Assembly: GCF_037975245.1 (NCBI RefSeq)
Contig: NC_092576.1
Coordinates: forward strand, 3,097,501 to 3,161,500
Direction of reading: 5' to 3'
Source of the DNA: Apostichopus japonicus
Lineage: Eukaryota > Echinodermata > Holothuroidea > Aspidochirotida > Stichopodidae
DNA: 64,000 nt
The translations under genes were made by a program, and so were the position numbers. Shown piece by piece: positions 36,801-49,600 of this stretch. Under the pieces are notes generated by a model. It saw only the letters and a list, made by a program, of their open reading frames with translations, had not been told where the DNA came from and did no database searches. Numbering within the stretch: the stretch's first letter is position 1; every line of letters begins with the position of its first letter.

Positions 36801-37419
36801 TCGACTAGTGCAAATATGAACTTTGAGTTTAGCTCTCGAAGTGACGTGCAGTGTGCAGATATCATACGATCATACGTTAAGAGACGCCATTTTGATCTGT
36901 ACAGTGCATATTGCACAGTGCATATCACGGAGAGGAAGACCACTCCTTTGAAATATACAGTAAATTCGTTATTTTAACTGTTATGGTGAGCATAGATGTG
37001 TGACCTACTTTCTGGATATTTTCTATTAACACCGGCTGATCAAATCATGGTCCAGGTAAGTCATTTTCTTTTAATCGTATAGCAACTTCAATCATTATGA
37101 TAAATCTTTAAAATATTTCCCAACATTGTTTACATTTTATCCAACGTTAGTGACTTACGCCATTTGTAATGATTTCTTCTAGTTTATCGGCACATTATAT
37201 TTTCCTTAACATTCCTTAAAGTTTGACACCACCATGATAAGAGATTCAAAACACAGAGATTCAAATGCAACTTTCAATCATCAGATTGGAGTTCCTTATT
37301 AAAAGATATTTTCATAGTCGTTTTTATTCAGAGCCATAGAATGATGATAAACTTATATTTTGTCAGAGTTCTTCGAAATTATGTTTCATGTTTTCGTTTT
37401 TATTTGAAACATTACACAG
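36801..37419 (+). promoter_or_regulatory. Putative 5' region of gene B
   Basis: Short words are shared with the region just upstream of gene A (AATATGAACTTTG, ACGCCAT). It also has an ATG GTC CAG followed by GTAAGT at 37,047-37,061, comparable to gene A's first exon. If spliced to the next exon this ATG would be out of frame with the main protein, so here it is likely untranslated or a short upstream frame. No clear TATA box was identified. Confidence 0.35.
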
Positions 37420-37433
37420 ATTTATGGTCAAAG

Positions 37434-37674
37434 ATGGGAAATAAAAATTCAAGGAAGAAAGGAGGGAAGACTAAGAGTCAGGCAACGAAGGATCCTACTC
37501 TGACGTCACAAACAGCCCACCAGGATAACGTGACGTCAGCCGCTCAACCAGCAAAGACCGATGAAGAATTTCAAGCATCCAGAAGAACTCCATCTTTGTC
37601 GGCGAGCAACGAGGATCCATCAGAGGAAGAATCGGTAACTGTTGAAGATACGGCGGAACCACAGACTTTGGAAG
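37434..37674 (+). CDS. Gene B exon 1: N-myristoylation-type N terminus
   Basis: The exon encodes MGNKNSRKKGGKTK followed by a Ser/Thr/Glu-rich low-complexity stretch, ending after 80 codons plus one base at a GTACGG donor. M-G-x-x-x-S followed by a basic cluster fits the N-myristoyltransferase consensus and suggests membrane attachment; that is a prediction. The rest looks disordered with an acidic end. No equivalent exon was found for gene A. The upstream frame from 37,341 is intron plus UTR sequence and lacks support. Confidence 0.7.
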
Positions 37675-40600
37675 GTACGGTGTGCTATTTTTTCTATTTT
37701 ATACTTGTACACGAACAATATAACACTTAATTGTTATTTAAACACTTCGTTATGTTACACAAAATCTGATGTTTATTTTGTTTTGCTTGCACCTTTAATG
37801 TGGAAGTATACATGGAATTTTATTTATGTTTCCTTTAAGAGAATTTGTCGAAAAAGAGCGGAACAATATATGCAACCTGTACCCTCCTCACTCCTTACTT
37901 AATTAGAGACTCCCAACACAACCACCCTCCCCCCCCCCCCCATCCTCCGAATAAAAATCAGAACAGAAATGGACTAAAACTATAAAATAGAATAGAATTT
38001 CAGTTCGTGAACAAATAACGACTACATTCTGTCTTTTTAAAAAATAAGCAAGGTACACCTACAATTTCTAACCAGGTTTTATATACTTGCAGATTGACGA
38101 GTGCTCTTAGTGTATTATTTACTATTTTACAGTGCTTTTTGCATCTTTTTACCGATGTTCTCTTCATTAACTGACACATGCATTGTCAGATTTCTTCCTA
38201 AAGAATCGCTGTATGAAATTTGTAAGCGTATTTCACCTTCACAAAGCTGTCGATCAGAATAGGCCCACCATGGTTAATAACTCAATATGTATTCTCCTCG
38301 TTTTCACACAGATAAGAAACAAATACTGATAAAAGCTTTGAAGAAGAAATATAAAGTCCAGTATAACGGAGTAAAACCTATTCCTTATATCAAAGAAAGA
38401 CTTTATTGTGTAGACAATGTCTTTGTAGAGAGTGGTGTCAATGCGTCGATTGGAGGAGCCGCGTCGTATGATAAAGCTCTACAATGGGAACGTTTAGAAT
38501 CATACAAAAACATTTTCACCGATTCTCGTATGAGATCTAACAGACGTATCGTAGAAGGAGAACCAGGGTATGGCAAATCGACTCTTACGCTGCAGCTAGC
38601 TTATGACTGGTGTAATGGTGCTCCGGACTCCCCTCTCTATGACGTAGAGATTCTAATCCTACTTAAGCTGAGACAGATGGGTAATGTGACGTCCATATAT
38701 AAAGCAATCAAATTGTATCTAATACCTGACGAAAGAAGAATCAAGATAAGAGACATTAGGGAAATAATAGAGAGTTGTAGGTCAGTTGCATTTCAGTTAG
38801 ATGGTTATGATGAATACCCAGAGAAGGAAAAAGAAAATGACGTGGGACGTATCATGATGTCACAGATGTTTCCTGAGTCTGATGTTACCTTGACAACTAG
38901 GTACTTACCAAAGGAATATGATAAATCCAATACAAACCGATTTAAATTGACTGGTTTTGATAACGCTGCCCGTGATGAGTACATCAGAAAGGCTGTCTGT
39001 GGAGATAATGAGTAGGCTGTTGCTAAAGTCAAGAAAGGTCTCAAGGAAAACGTCATTCTTGATGACCTCTGCCAGGTTCCTCTCTTCTTTTCTATGTTTT
39101 CTCATATGACACATGAAAGGGAAGATTTTCAGAAATTCAAATCTGTCACTGATTTCTTTCGCTACATGATGAGATGTTTCCACCATCACACAAGAAACAA
39201 AGCAGAAGAATACAACGTTGAAAGATACGCAACAATGTTCGAAGCTAATCACGAGGAACTTAGTAAAGTAGCTTTCGAAGGACTCAGCAAAGAGAATCAA
39301 CAGATTGTCTGGGAGAAAGTGTCGCTGATCAAACGACTAGGTGAAGACTTCTATAATCATCATATCCGCGTTGGTATTTTAGTAGAGGAGAAGGTCTTTG
39401 TTATTACAGATGGACCAGATACTCCCGGTAAGAACATCAACACCAAGACTGAGGTCAGTTTTTACCATAAAATATTCTGTGAATGGTTCGCATCATTTCA
39501 TGTGACGGGTATCGCAGCAGGTGTGAAAGATCCAGCTGAACTAGAACCGAGTCTCGGTAAGATGGATCCATTTGACCTCCAGTACGTCTTTCGGTTTGCT
39601 TGTGGACTAAACTCTGGAGCTGGAAGTAATATCATCGAATACTTGAAAAGCAAGAAAGATGGTGATAAGTTTGCCATTCTTTGTATCCTGGAACAATGTG
39701 GAAAGTTTGATGGCATCATGGAGACTGTTAAAGAGCTGTGTTCTGAGCGACTAAGGATCAGAAAGGATGACACCAAGTTACTCCAGAGGTCGACCATTCA
39801 ACTCCTGCAGATTGCATCAAGTCATGACGTTAGTATTAAATATATACGATACGTAGTTTCGACATCTCTGTTTGTTCATGTTTACATTCACTGTACGGAC
39901 TATATATTGCAACTAACCAATGACTGCCGAGGGATTCGAATCATTGTTTTAATCTAACAACATTTTCCATATCCCCACATAAACAAATGTTTATGATTAT
40001 TTCCATAATCGATACTGACATTTTAAGACGCCAACAGCTTTTCATTTACCAAACTATGTCGAAAAAGATCCAAATAAAACCAAATAAAGAAATACAATAA
40101 GACCAATTTTTCATGTAGTAAAATGTTAACAACAAGACTGGTTGAAAAATGGATGGAAAACACTGAAACATGTTTTGGTAGAAATGCGACAGGGCTTTTC
40201 ACATTTCTGTCTGAAAACTGTTCTGGCATACACAATATCCTGGGATTCTGTGGTCATGAAAACCCCGAGATATGTCAAAGTGTGTTGCTCTTTACAATAG
40301 TCATCAACATACATACTCTTTATCACGTTCGTTTCATAGCATATGCATCTTTAATTTATAGTGTGATTTACATCATGGCATCTTACATGAACTTCTCAGT
40401 TATTAAATTACAAAGTACTATCTACTCGGTCATTTTCTGGAAACATGAAACAATCCATAGCATGAATTCTTATCAGGAACACCATCGAGAACATCGACCT
40501 AGTCAAAATTGAGTCAAATCGTAAAAACTGTTTAAATGATGTTATGAAAATATTTAAATTTCCTCCCTCTCTCTATTTCAATTAATTCAAGTGACTTGCA

Positions 40601-43600
40601 CAAAACTAAAAGAAAGCGGGATTACAGTCCAATTAAAACGTGAATACATTTATTGTGATTGTGATTAACAAACATATTCATACTTGATTGACGTTTATTA
40701 CGCAAAGCACGCACATGAACAGAAACAATACAGCAATTATACTACTTCAACAATTAAAACAACTAGGCGCTGATCTAGGTTGTACACCCAAGATTTTTAA
40801 TCCCACACAAAAATACAAAAGTATTGATCAGCACAATTCTTTTTGTAGGGAAGGATGCTTCAAGACCTCTCAATACGTGTAGTCGTCTTCAACAATCCAC
40901 GGTCATACTCCTTCTTTGTAAAATACCCATATCTGATCATGGCAACAAACACAACAACAACAACGAATATAATCCTCCATATAACGGTCTAGCTGCATCA
41001 CAGATCTCATTACTATTATCGATCTCTTTATCGATGATTTCGCTACATATGATGTCAAATGATCGTCTAATGATACATAATTAGACTGCTATTCCCACTA
41101 CAACCTATCCCCACCCCCACCCCCGCTCCCGCTAACTTAGAAACAAGAAATCTTAACGTCGTCATATAGTTTGTTGTTACTTCGGCATAAATAGCTCTAC
41201 ACAAGCTAATGCGATTATTCAATACATTTTGACAGTTAAGCATGACCGAAGGGTTATAATGAATAAAGTTAACATATATTTCTATCTTCAAAATGTGTGC
41301 AATAAGACCAATTAATAGTCAAAATTTCGAGATGAAATGTTGACCAAATAGTTTGGCATAAAACGTTTAAGATATTGAGATATCGAAATTTCGGAATAAG
41401 CAAAAACAATTTGACAATTTCTGGATAGACAGAGAGCCGATATTTCGAGGAAGAAAAGTCAAAATGTTGACTTAACAATATATTTTAGCCCAATTCTAAT
41501 GTCACTATAGCGCTTACAAAATAAGACCATTCTACGGAACGATTCCCATTTTCTTTAAACTTCCTAAATTATCGTCTAATTGTCATACCTTGAATATAAA
41601 TGGAAGCTGATCTAACTAACGTCTTCATATCAACTAAATCTATTCCAGCCAATTGAGTCAATATTTGAATATACACTGTGTAAAGGACCTACCAGAATTA
41701 AAGCGATCATATGCGTCCAAATCTGCAGCGGAATTGGCCAAACAGAGAAGGCTATAAATATATAATGGTGGGCATGTTGTTGAAGGCAAATTCTAGCCGT
41801 GGTTTCGAACAGTTAATTCAGATAAACTAAGATTTACTGTAAAAATAAAATTTGGGCTATCTCATATATCCAATACATGATTATGTTGTTCAATGAGAAA
41901 TGAAAAAAAAATGTTAGATCAATTGACTCAGATCGGAGAAATGTTATTTACACGACTATATTTACCGATGCAAGATGATAAAATTGTAAATATACCATTA
42001 CGTGTGTCAATGTCTGTATCTTTCATCCCCAGCGTGTTACTCACATTCTGAAAAGGGGAAATATGCAAGAGAAATCAACCTATTTGAGAAGGAATATTAT
42101 AATGTAAAAATGGAATTCTAGAGTAATAGTTTTAAATTTTGAAGTAAACTTTCAGTTTAGCATACAACAAATATGGAAAGAGATGATTAGGGTTGACAAT
42201 GATGTCATCAACTTCCTACACTTTTATTTCTCCTTAAGAACAATGAAAGTTGGACTATACTTTACTCTTTAACCCAAGCCATAATTCATCCCCCATATCA
42301 TTCCCCAATATTTTCCTGCCTCTATAAAACCCCAGATCCTCAGGTACCTCTCGTCATGCCTGCTGATAACTGAAATCTAACATGTTACTCAGATTGGATT
42401 TAAATGATAATTATGCTAAATCAACCATACCTGCCATGTTCAGTTTATTACTAAGTTGTTCTTGTTTTATTTTATTTTTGATAGTTTTTTTTTCAATGTT
42501 ACCTTAATTGGTGTTTTGCATTGTATTAAGTTTGCCCACATCATAATTGATGACAAGATAAGACTGAACCAACTCTAAATCCATTTGTTTTATTTCCTTA
42601 ATTTTCTCACTACAGATACCAATATGTAATCTGAAGCTAGTGTCTTCCTTCAATAAAGTCCAACATTGTGACATCCTGCTCGAATCTGGTCTTTGCTTGC
42701 CACACCTCTCCTCACTGGAGAAGATATCGATAAATCAGGGATCCGGGAACCCCATTACCGAGGATAACGTCATAGGACTATTGAACTATGGAATACAGTC
42801 TGAGAAATTTAGAGAACTTTGGTGAGTAAATGAAAGAAACACTAACTGAGTTGTCATCAGTTATTAAACAGGTGCTAATAATTAATTCTGTTTTTTATTT
42901 GCTATGATGTCTTCAGACTGAGTTAGTTCTTGGGGAGCGATGCTTAATATAAGATATAAAATCAGCTGATTGGTAGTCTAGGGTACTTTTAATGATCAGA
43001 GACAATTAGTGAGCATCACAATCTGAATCATTCTTTATTTGAGGATTGTTTGTGGACCGTGATGGAAACGAAGAAAATCAAGTCTTATTCAAATAGTGTG
43101 CATGCAAATTAACGCTTTTACAAAACAGCATTATATCAAACCTGAGCATGATTAACAGCTAAACTACTCTATCAGCATTTTAAAGATTGAAATATTGACC
43201 AAGAAATAATAAATCAGTAATGGCTCTATTTAAAGGTATTTTGTATTGGCCTAAATATATTCAAATATGGTCACTTTGGTCAAACTTCTTAAACGGTTTT
43301 TATTACAACCTTCGAGGAAATATTCCCCAATGGGACATTCAGTTATCTTGTGTGTTCCTTAAAAAAGTATGAGAACAATGTGGAGAATAAAGACCTCCAG
43401 GAAGGTACTTTCTGAAATTTTCTAGCAATTATAGCGTGCTATAATTTGGGGCCTTTACTGACTACCTTTAATTCTTTCCACTCACAGCAGAGGAATTGAT
43501 AGTTAAACTTGTTTTGATGATTTGTTAATGAAGTTTCCTGTCAAGAGGAGATGAAATACAAAAGCACAATGTGTCCTCTTGCACGTGCAATGACCACCTA

Positions 43601-46600
43601 CTCAACACCTCCTCCCCCTCCCCTCCCACCTCCTGCCCAGTAACGTTACTTATCTAAAGAGCAACTGGAGAGTGACAGGTTACCTCTCTGCTATATCTAC
43701 CTTTAATTTACGTGATTGACAAGTATCTTCATATAACATTATTAGCTGTTGTGTAAATCACTAATATTAATTATTCTCTACAACTAATGTTAAGGTGTAT
43801 AAATGAAATAAAATAGTTCATTGGAAATTAAAGTATACTAATTAAAGTCATTTTATTGCTTTGTATTATTTTCCTTCACTGTTAAAGGTTCTTTAAATGT
43901 AAACTGCCTGAATTCATCAGACCTGAGATAATACCAGAAACAGCAAAATCAAGACAGATTAAAGGTATTTTATATATACAGGTCAAGTAAGGTCCTTTCA
44001 GATGAGTGATAAATGTTAAATAATACTTAGACTAGGATTCAACATTTTACCTGACTATCTATTAATCAGTCTTACAATACTCTGCATAAAGAAATAAATC
44101 TTTTTCAAAGATCGTCCTTGAGCTGATTTTCAATAAATCAAGATAATTTGGATTAGGTACAATATGTGTATAACTGGGGTAATGATGAATCCCTATTACG
44201 TAGTATGTCTTGCCAGAGTACAGTTGAGTTGTTTTCGGTATTGTCGTGGGTGACAAGGTGCTGGGCTAAGTTTTCTTAACTTGAACCAGCCTAATGATCC
44301 TTTTTTCTCGGCTAAGACTGGTTGAATTCAGACTTTCTCTAGCAGCTTAGCAGTAGAATTAGCCTTTTACCCCCCCCCCCCCATTTCCTTCCCAATCCTT
44401 TCCTCCCTCAATCATAGAACCATAGCACTGATTTTAAATTATTGAAGTGATCAATGTTGTCCTAACTAACTCAACATATAATGCTATGAACTGAAAGAAT
44501 TTAATTAACTGCAAAATATTTCCCATGAGAAACAAAGTCGACCAATTCATTGAACTTTCTAAGAAAACAAAACTATGCAGTAGAGGCTTTTACATGGGGT
44601 TGAGGAGGCTGCTCATAAACATTCACATATTCAAATTCACTTCCTGCACTCTCACCACTCCCTCACATGATAAATCTAGCCTTCATCATTAGTGTTGAAA
44701 TATTAAACCAAAAAGTTAAGTAATCGTCTTTCAGTAATTCCTCCTGTTTTCTTAATGTTGCTTCCTGATAAAGAATTGCAAGTAAAAGTATACTTCCCTG
44801 GCAAGACTGGCAACATCCCAAAGCGATTGGCTATATTAATAGTAAAACCAGGTTGCTAAGTTCATTCAGCATATAGCACAAATATGTTTTCAGTAAAATT
44901 GTATTTTGTTTCCTTTCCTCACAGTCCTGTGGCCAAGCCATGCCAGTCAACTTGATCTACAATCTGGTGAATGGAGGAAGGTTGGTGTTTCAACAAGCAG
45001 AATAATCTGGAAATAGAAGAAATATTATAATAAAATCATTTGTTAGATTCAACCTCTAACTATATAGAAACAAATTAACAGTAGAAGATGAATATTAATG
45101 AGTGGTATTGCTTTGTGAATCACTTCCTCTCCTTCCCAAGAACTTAAACCCACCCATCACTCTTCAGTCACTCTTCAGTAGCTGTGAAATAATTAGGGGG
45201 ATATTTATTAACGCAATTAAACATAAAATGAAAGACAATAAAATTGTTTAAAACATTTCTCTTGGTTTTTCCGATGAAGAAGTCGTAATTTGTTTATTCC
45301 TACTTCTTATTGTCATCAGAAGTCTTTATTTGCCCTGAAATTAATGTAAGAAGTATTTCAATGAAACTGACAAGAGTTTCACCAAATATACCAGGACTGT
45401 CACAGATGAATGATTTATTGTTATGCAGAATAGTATTACAACATCTGCTCTGATTATATCAATATGTCATAATAACAAATAATTATTCCTTTATTTCACA
45501 GGCTGATGACATCCAGACAATTAAATCGCTGTGTTCAGATATTGTGGCCATTGATAACACGACCAGTGAATCGGTACAGAGGTCAGTCATAGAGGTCCTG
45601 GTGAAAGCATCCAATCAAGACGTAAGTACAACTTAAAGGGATATCGTGGAATGAACCAAATCTAAGTTTAACAGTATTGTTAATGTTTTAACATCTTAAA
45701 CTATATTGTGAACATTGTGTGACCTTGCACCTGAATTTGACAAACAAATTAACAATTAATTATTCATACTAGTAAGAACAAAGATAAGGTCTTAAGGGGG
45801 ATTAGAGTCGTGACCTATAAAACCCTCATTAATATTTTATTAATTAAATCTTTAAATTTAGGTCAATAAAAGATGACTTTGAAATTGAAACAAGGGAAAA
45901 CTTATTAATAGTAATAAATTCAACAATACTACCTAACTAAGGGACTTGATGAAGTGAATGTTCATCTCTCATGAATTATAAAACCCTAATTAAGACTGCA
46001 TTAATTGCAAATCATTAACTAATTAGCAGGTTTAATTACTTACAATGTTAATGCAGTCTATCAGATGATTGGAGTAAAATTAACAATGAACAAGTAGTCA
46101 TACACTGTTATGTAAACAATCAATAAGGTTATAGTTATTAACAATTAAGAAAGACAATAAATGAATATTAAACAATACAAACAAGGAATCTGTTGAAGAT
46201 TTACAAAAACAAATATAAAATAAATAAATTCAGACTGATTCAATATGAGAAATGATGCTTAATTGTTGGATTTTTTTGAATCTCTGTTTTAACTGGCGTG
46301 CAATTCTCTTACTTGATAATAAACTCTTTCCTGGTTAGTAATTCTGTGAAGTCGTTTAGTTATGATGGAAGGTCTTCATATATTTTATAAGTCCATCAAC
46401 TAAACCAAAAATAAATTTAATATGCTATAGACTTTATATAAAATGTAATTTATAATAAACAACAAAATGTATTTCCTGCAACATTAACAATTAGCTACAC
46501 AAAGGCAAAAGACTATTAATTATATTTACTAGAATTAATGAACGTAAAATAATTTGTAATCTAACATCTCAACCTACAAATTAACAAATAAAAATAAAAA

Positions 46601-49600
46601 AGAGTAAAGATAAAGAGTATAATTTAAAAGAGGAACCACAAACAGAGAAAAGACTAACAACTTCTTAGGCCTGGATGATCTCTGAGCCTTCTGTGTTTCT
46701 AATTAATTAAATAAGGGGTTAATCAACGGTCTAGCGTGCGTTACTCACAGGATTAATGCACGATCGGGGGATAATGCAAGCGATGCACGAGGGCGGAGCC
46801 CGAGTGCATCCAGCGATAGCATTAACACCCGGAGTGCATTAATCATGTGAGTAACGCACGCTAGACCGTTGATTAACCCCGTTCATTCATACACTACAAT
46901 TTGTGTGGGGAAAAATCATAAAACAAAACATTTTTGGTTACATATAACCAAAGATTTATTAAAGTGATGCCCCGTAATTTTACCGTGCGTTACTCACAGG
47001 ATTAACCACGGTCAGCTGACCTGAATGGACCAATAGGATTTAGGAGTCTTTACTAAGTATGAATGAACTAACTTTCAATAACAGTTGGACTAAGAGAAAA
47101 AAATACAACAGTAACATCCTGTTTGTTATTGTGTCTGGATTCTACCTTAATACTCATTCCTCTTCTAGGCTAAATAAGTTGACCACAAATAAACCCCCCC
47201 AATAACCCACCTCCCCCCCCCCTAATAAAAAACAGGAATAAATACTGGCATCTGTGACTGACTGTAGCTGTTAATTCATTTTATTCAGTAATACTGTCCA
47301 ACTGTGTCAAACACATATTTTAACTAGGTCTATAACCCCTCCCATGCATCCACCACCATACATCCTGATTAATTAGAATGAATCTAAAATAACCGAACCT
47401 AATACAATAGAACATTGTTCCTGATTCAAATCCATGTAAATTTTGCACCCTGCGTCCACCCAGTCACATTTACCACCCCTCCCGACCCTCCTTTTTATCT
47501 GTATGTAATATTGCTATTAATCTAATCCTGCCTTAATCCCAAACAAAATTAAGTATAAACTTAAAACAAAAGTAATTTAAAGCTACTGCATTCATTCGAG
47601 ACCCATAGCAGTATTATTTCAACCATTATGACCACCCCCACCGGAACACTCCCCATATCCCCATCTATTGTTATTGAAGTAAACCTGGTTACACCTCAGT
47701 AAAGAGAAAATTTAACACCTCTAAAAATTCAGGTTTCAAAGTATTACAGTTTTGTTCTGACCCTGTTCTTAAACTGGAATTACTTACACCTGAACTGTAA
47801 ATAACCCATACCCACTAACATAATATGTAACCCCACCCCCCACATTCGCCCTTTCTTGAACCACTGCACACCCTTCCGTACCCATTTTGTTCAGTAATTA
47901 ATCTTACAACACTGTGTCTCTTTTACAGTAAAGTAATATGTTGGTTTAACTGTGAACTTTGACCAAAACACACCCCTTTTAACCAATTTGAATATTAAAC
48001 TGGCCCCACTATAACCCCCTCTAATCCCAGGACCATTTGTACTTCATTAGTTATAACAACAAATAGTCAACTCATAAACATTATTGTATAATAATAACTT
48101 AATTTATGATATTATGATATAATTATTAATATTTTATTTATTATTTACTTTTCTTCAGATTCCTATATACAGTGTTGATCTAGTCTATTCCTTTAACAAG
48201 GTTGATGAAGATGATATTACTCTCTACTCTGGTCTCTCTCTACCAATCCTAACATCAATAGAGAGGATGTACATAGACACAGAGAATGGGAGAGAAATAA
48301 ATAAACATGAAGTTAATGAAATATTAAACTATGTACAACACTCTCAAAGATTCAAGGAACTGGGGTAAGTATAATTAATAAATATATAAATAATATTAGT
48401 AATTAATATCATAACTTATGAATATTAACGACTTAAACAAGATAGGAATTATTAATATAGTTATATTTAATAATTACTGAAGGTTTAGTGATAGGTTTAG
48501 ATAATTGTAGAAGAAACCAAAGAAATGAAGAAGCAATTGAATAAGAAATAAACTAACAATGAAAGAACAGTCATCAGGTAAGACATATGATTAATAGGAG
48601 AGTAAAACAGAGACAAATGAAAAAAGAAAAACATAAATTTTAACAAAAGATTCTTCAGAAAATGAAATTTGTTGAAATAACAGGTGTTATAAATTTGAAA
48701 TAGGAGGCCCAGCTTACGATTATATATCAATTATCTAATTGAAACAATAACATAAGAGTAGGATGTAATTAGATTGTATTTCAAAGTATCTATGTAGTTA
48801 TTTTCAGTGAAGTAACCTATTGTTATTAATTACAGCCTCGTGATTAGTAGTTGCTCGTTGAATAATCTGGTCAATCTGTAGCTTATCTCACAGTCTACAT
48901 TCAATGTCTGATGTCTACAGTATTACTGTTAAGTAGGTTGGGTATTAGCTAAAGTAGGAATGTCTGGTTTGTGGTGTCCTGAGGGGGAGGGGAGTGGTGG
49001 TGGGGGGGGGGGGGTCTATTGAGATGGCCGGGTGGGATATAAACGACTTCGCTAGCTTAGTGGACATACAGTGAGTGGATATCAGTCTATGTGTTAGAAG
49101 AATAGCTTTTAATTATCAAATTACTTTGAAAATATAATTTAATTTTGCATAAGAAACTGTAATTACATCAACACAGCAGTACTTGACACATAATCACTTA
49201 CATATTTGACCAACATATGGTGGGGTGTACAAGGTGTGTGGGAGGGGGTGTGGTGGGGGTAGAGAGAAGTAATGTTGGACACACTGAAGGCTTGTATGTC
49301 AGGACATTTGCTGAGTGTGTGAAGAGTCTTGTCAGATGATAAATATAGGGTCAGTCTTGGTAATCAGGATATAGAGTAGAAGCTGAATTTTTTCCCAAGT
49401 ACATCTGGAAATGTTTGACATATTTGTTCATTAAGAAATGTTTCCTTCTAGGAGCAACAGTTACGTCTAATTATATTATTTTATGACTATTTTGCTGTAA
49501 TACTCAACAGTTTTACAGTGCCTCTACTAATAGTGAATGTTCTATATAATACATGTCATAATGTTGTACTACTGTATGTAACATGTAATCTATTCTTGGA

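Noticed and set aside
40123-40512. 129-codon plus-strand open stretch in gene B's second intron
   Set aside because: AT-rich composition, no recognised motif, no splice context and overlapping antisense frames of similar quality.
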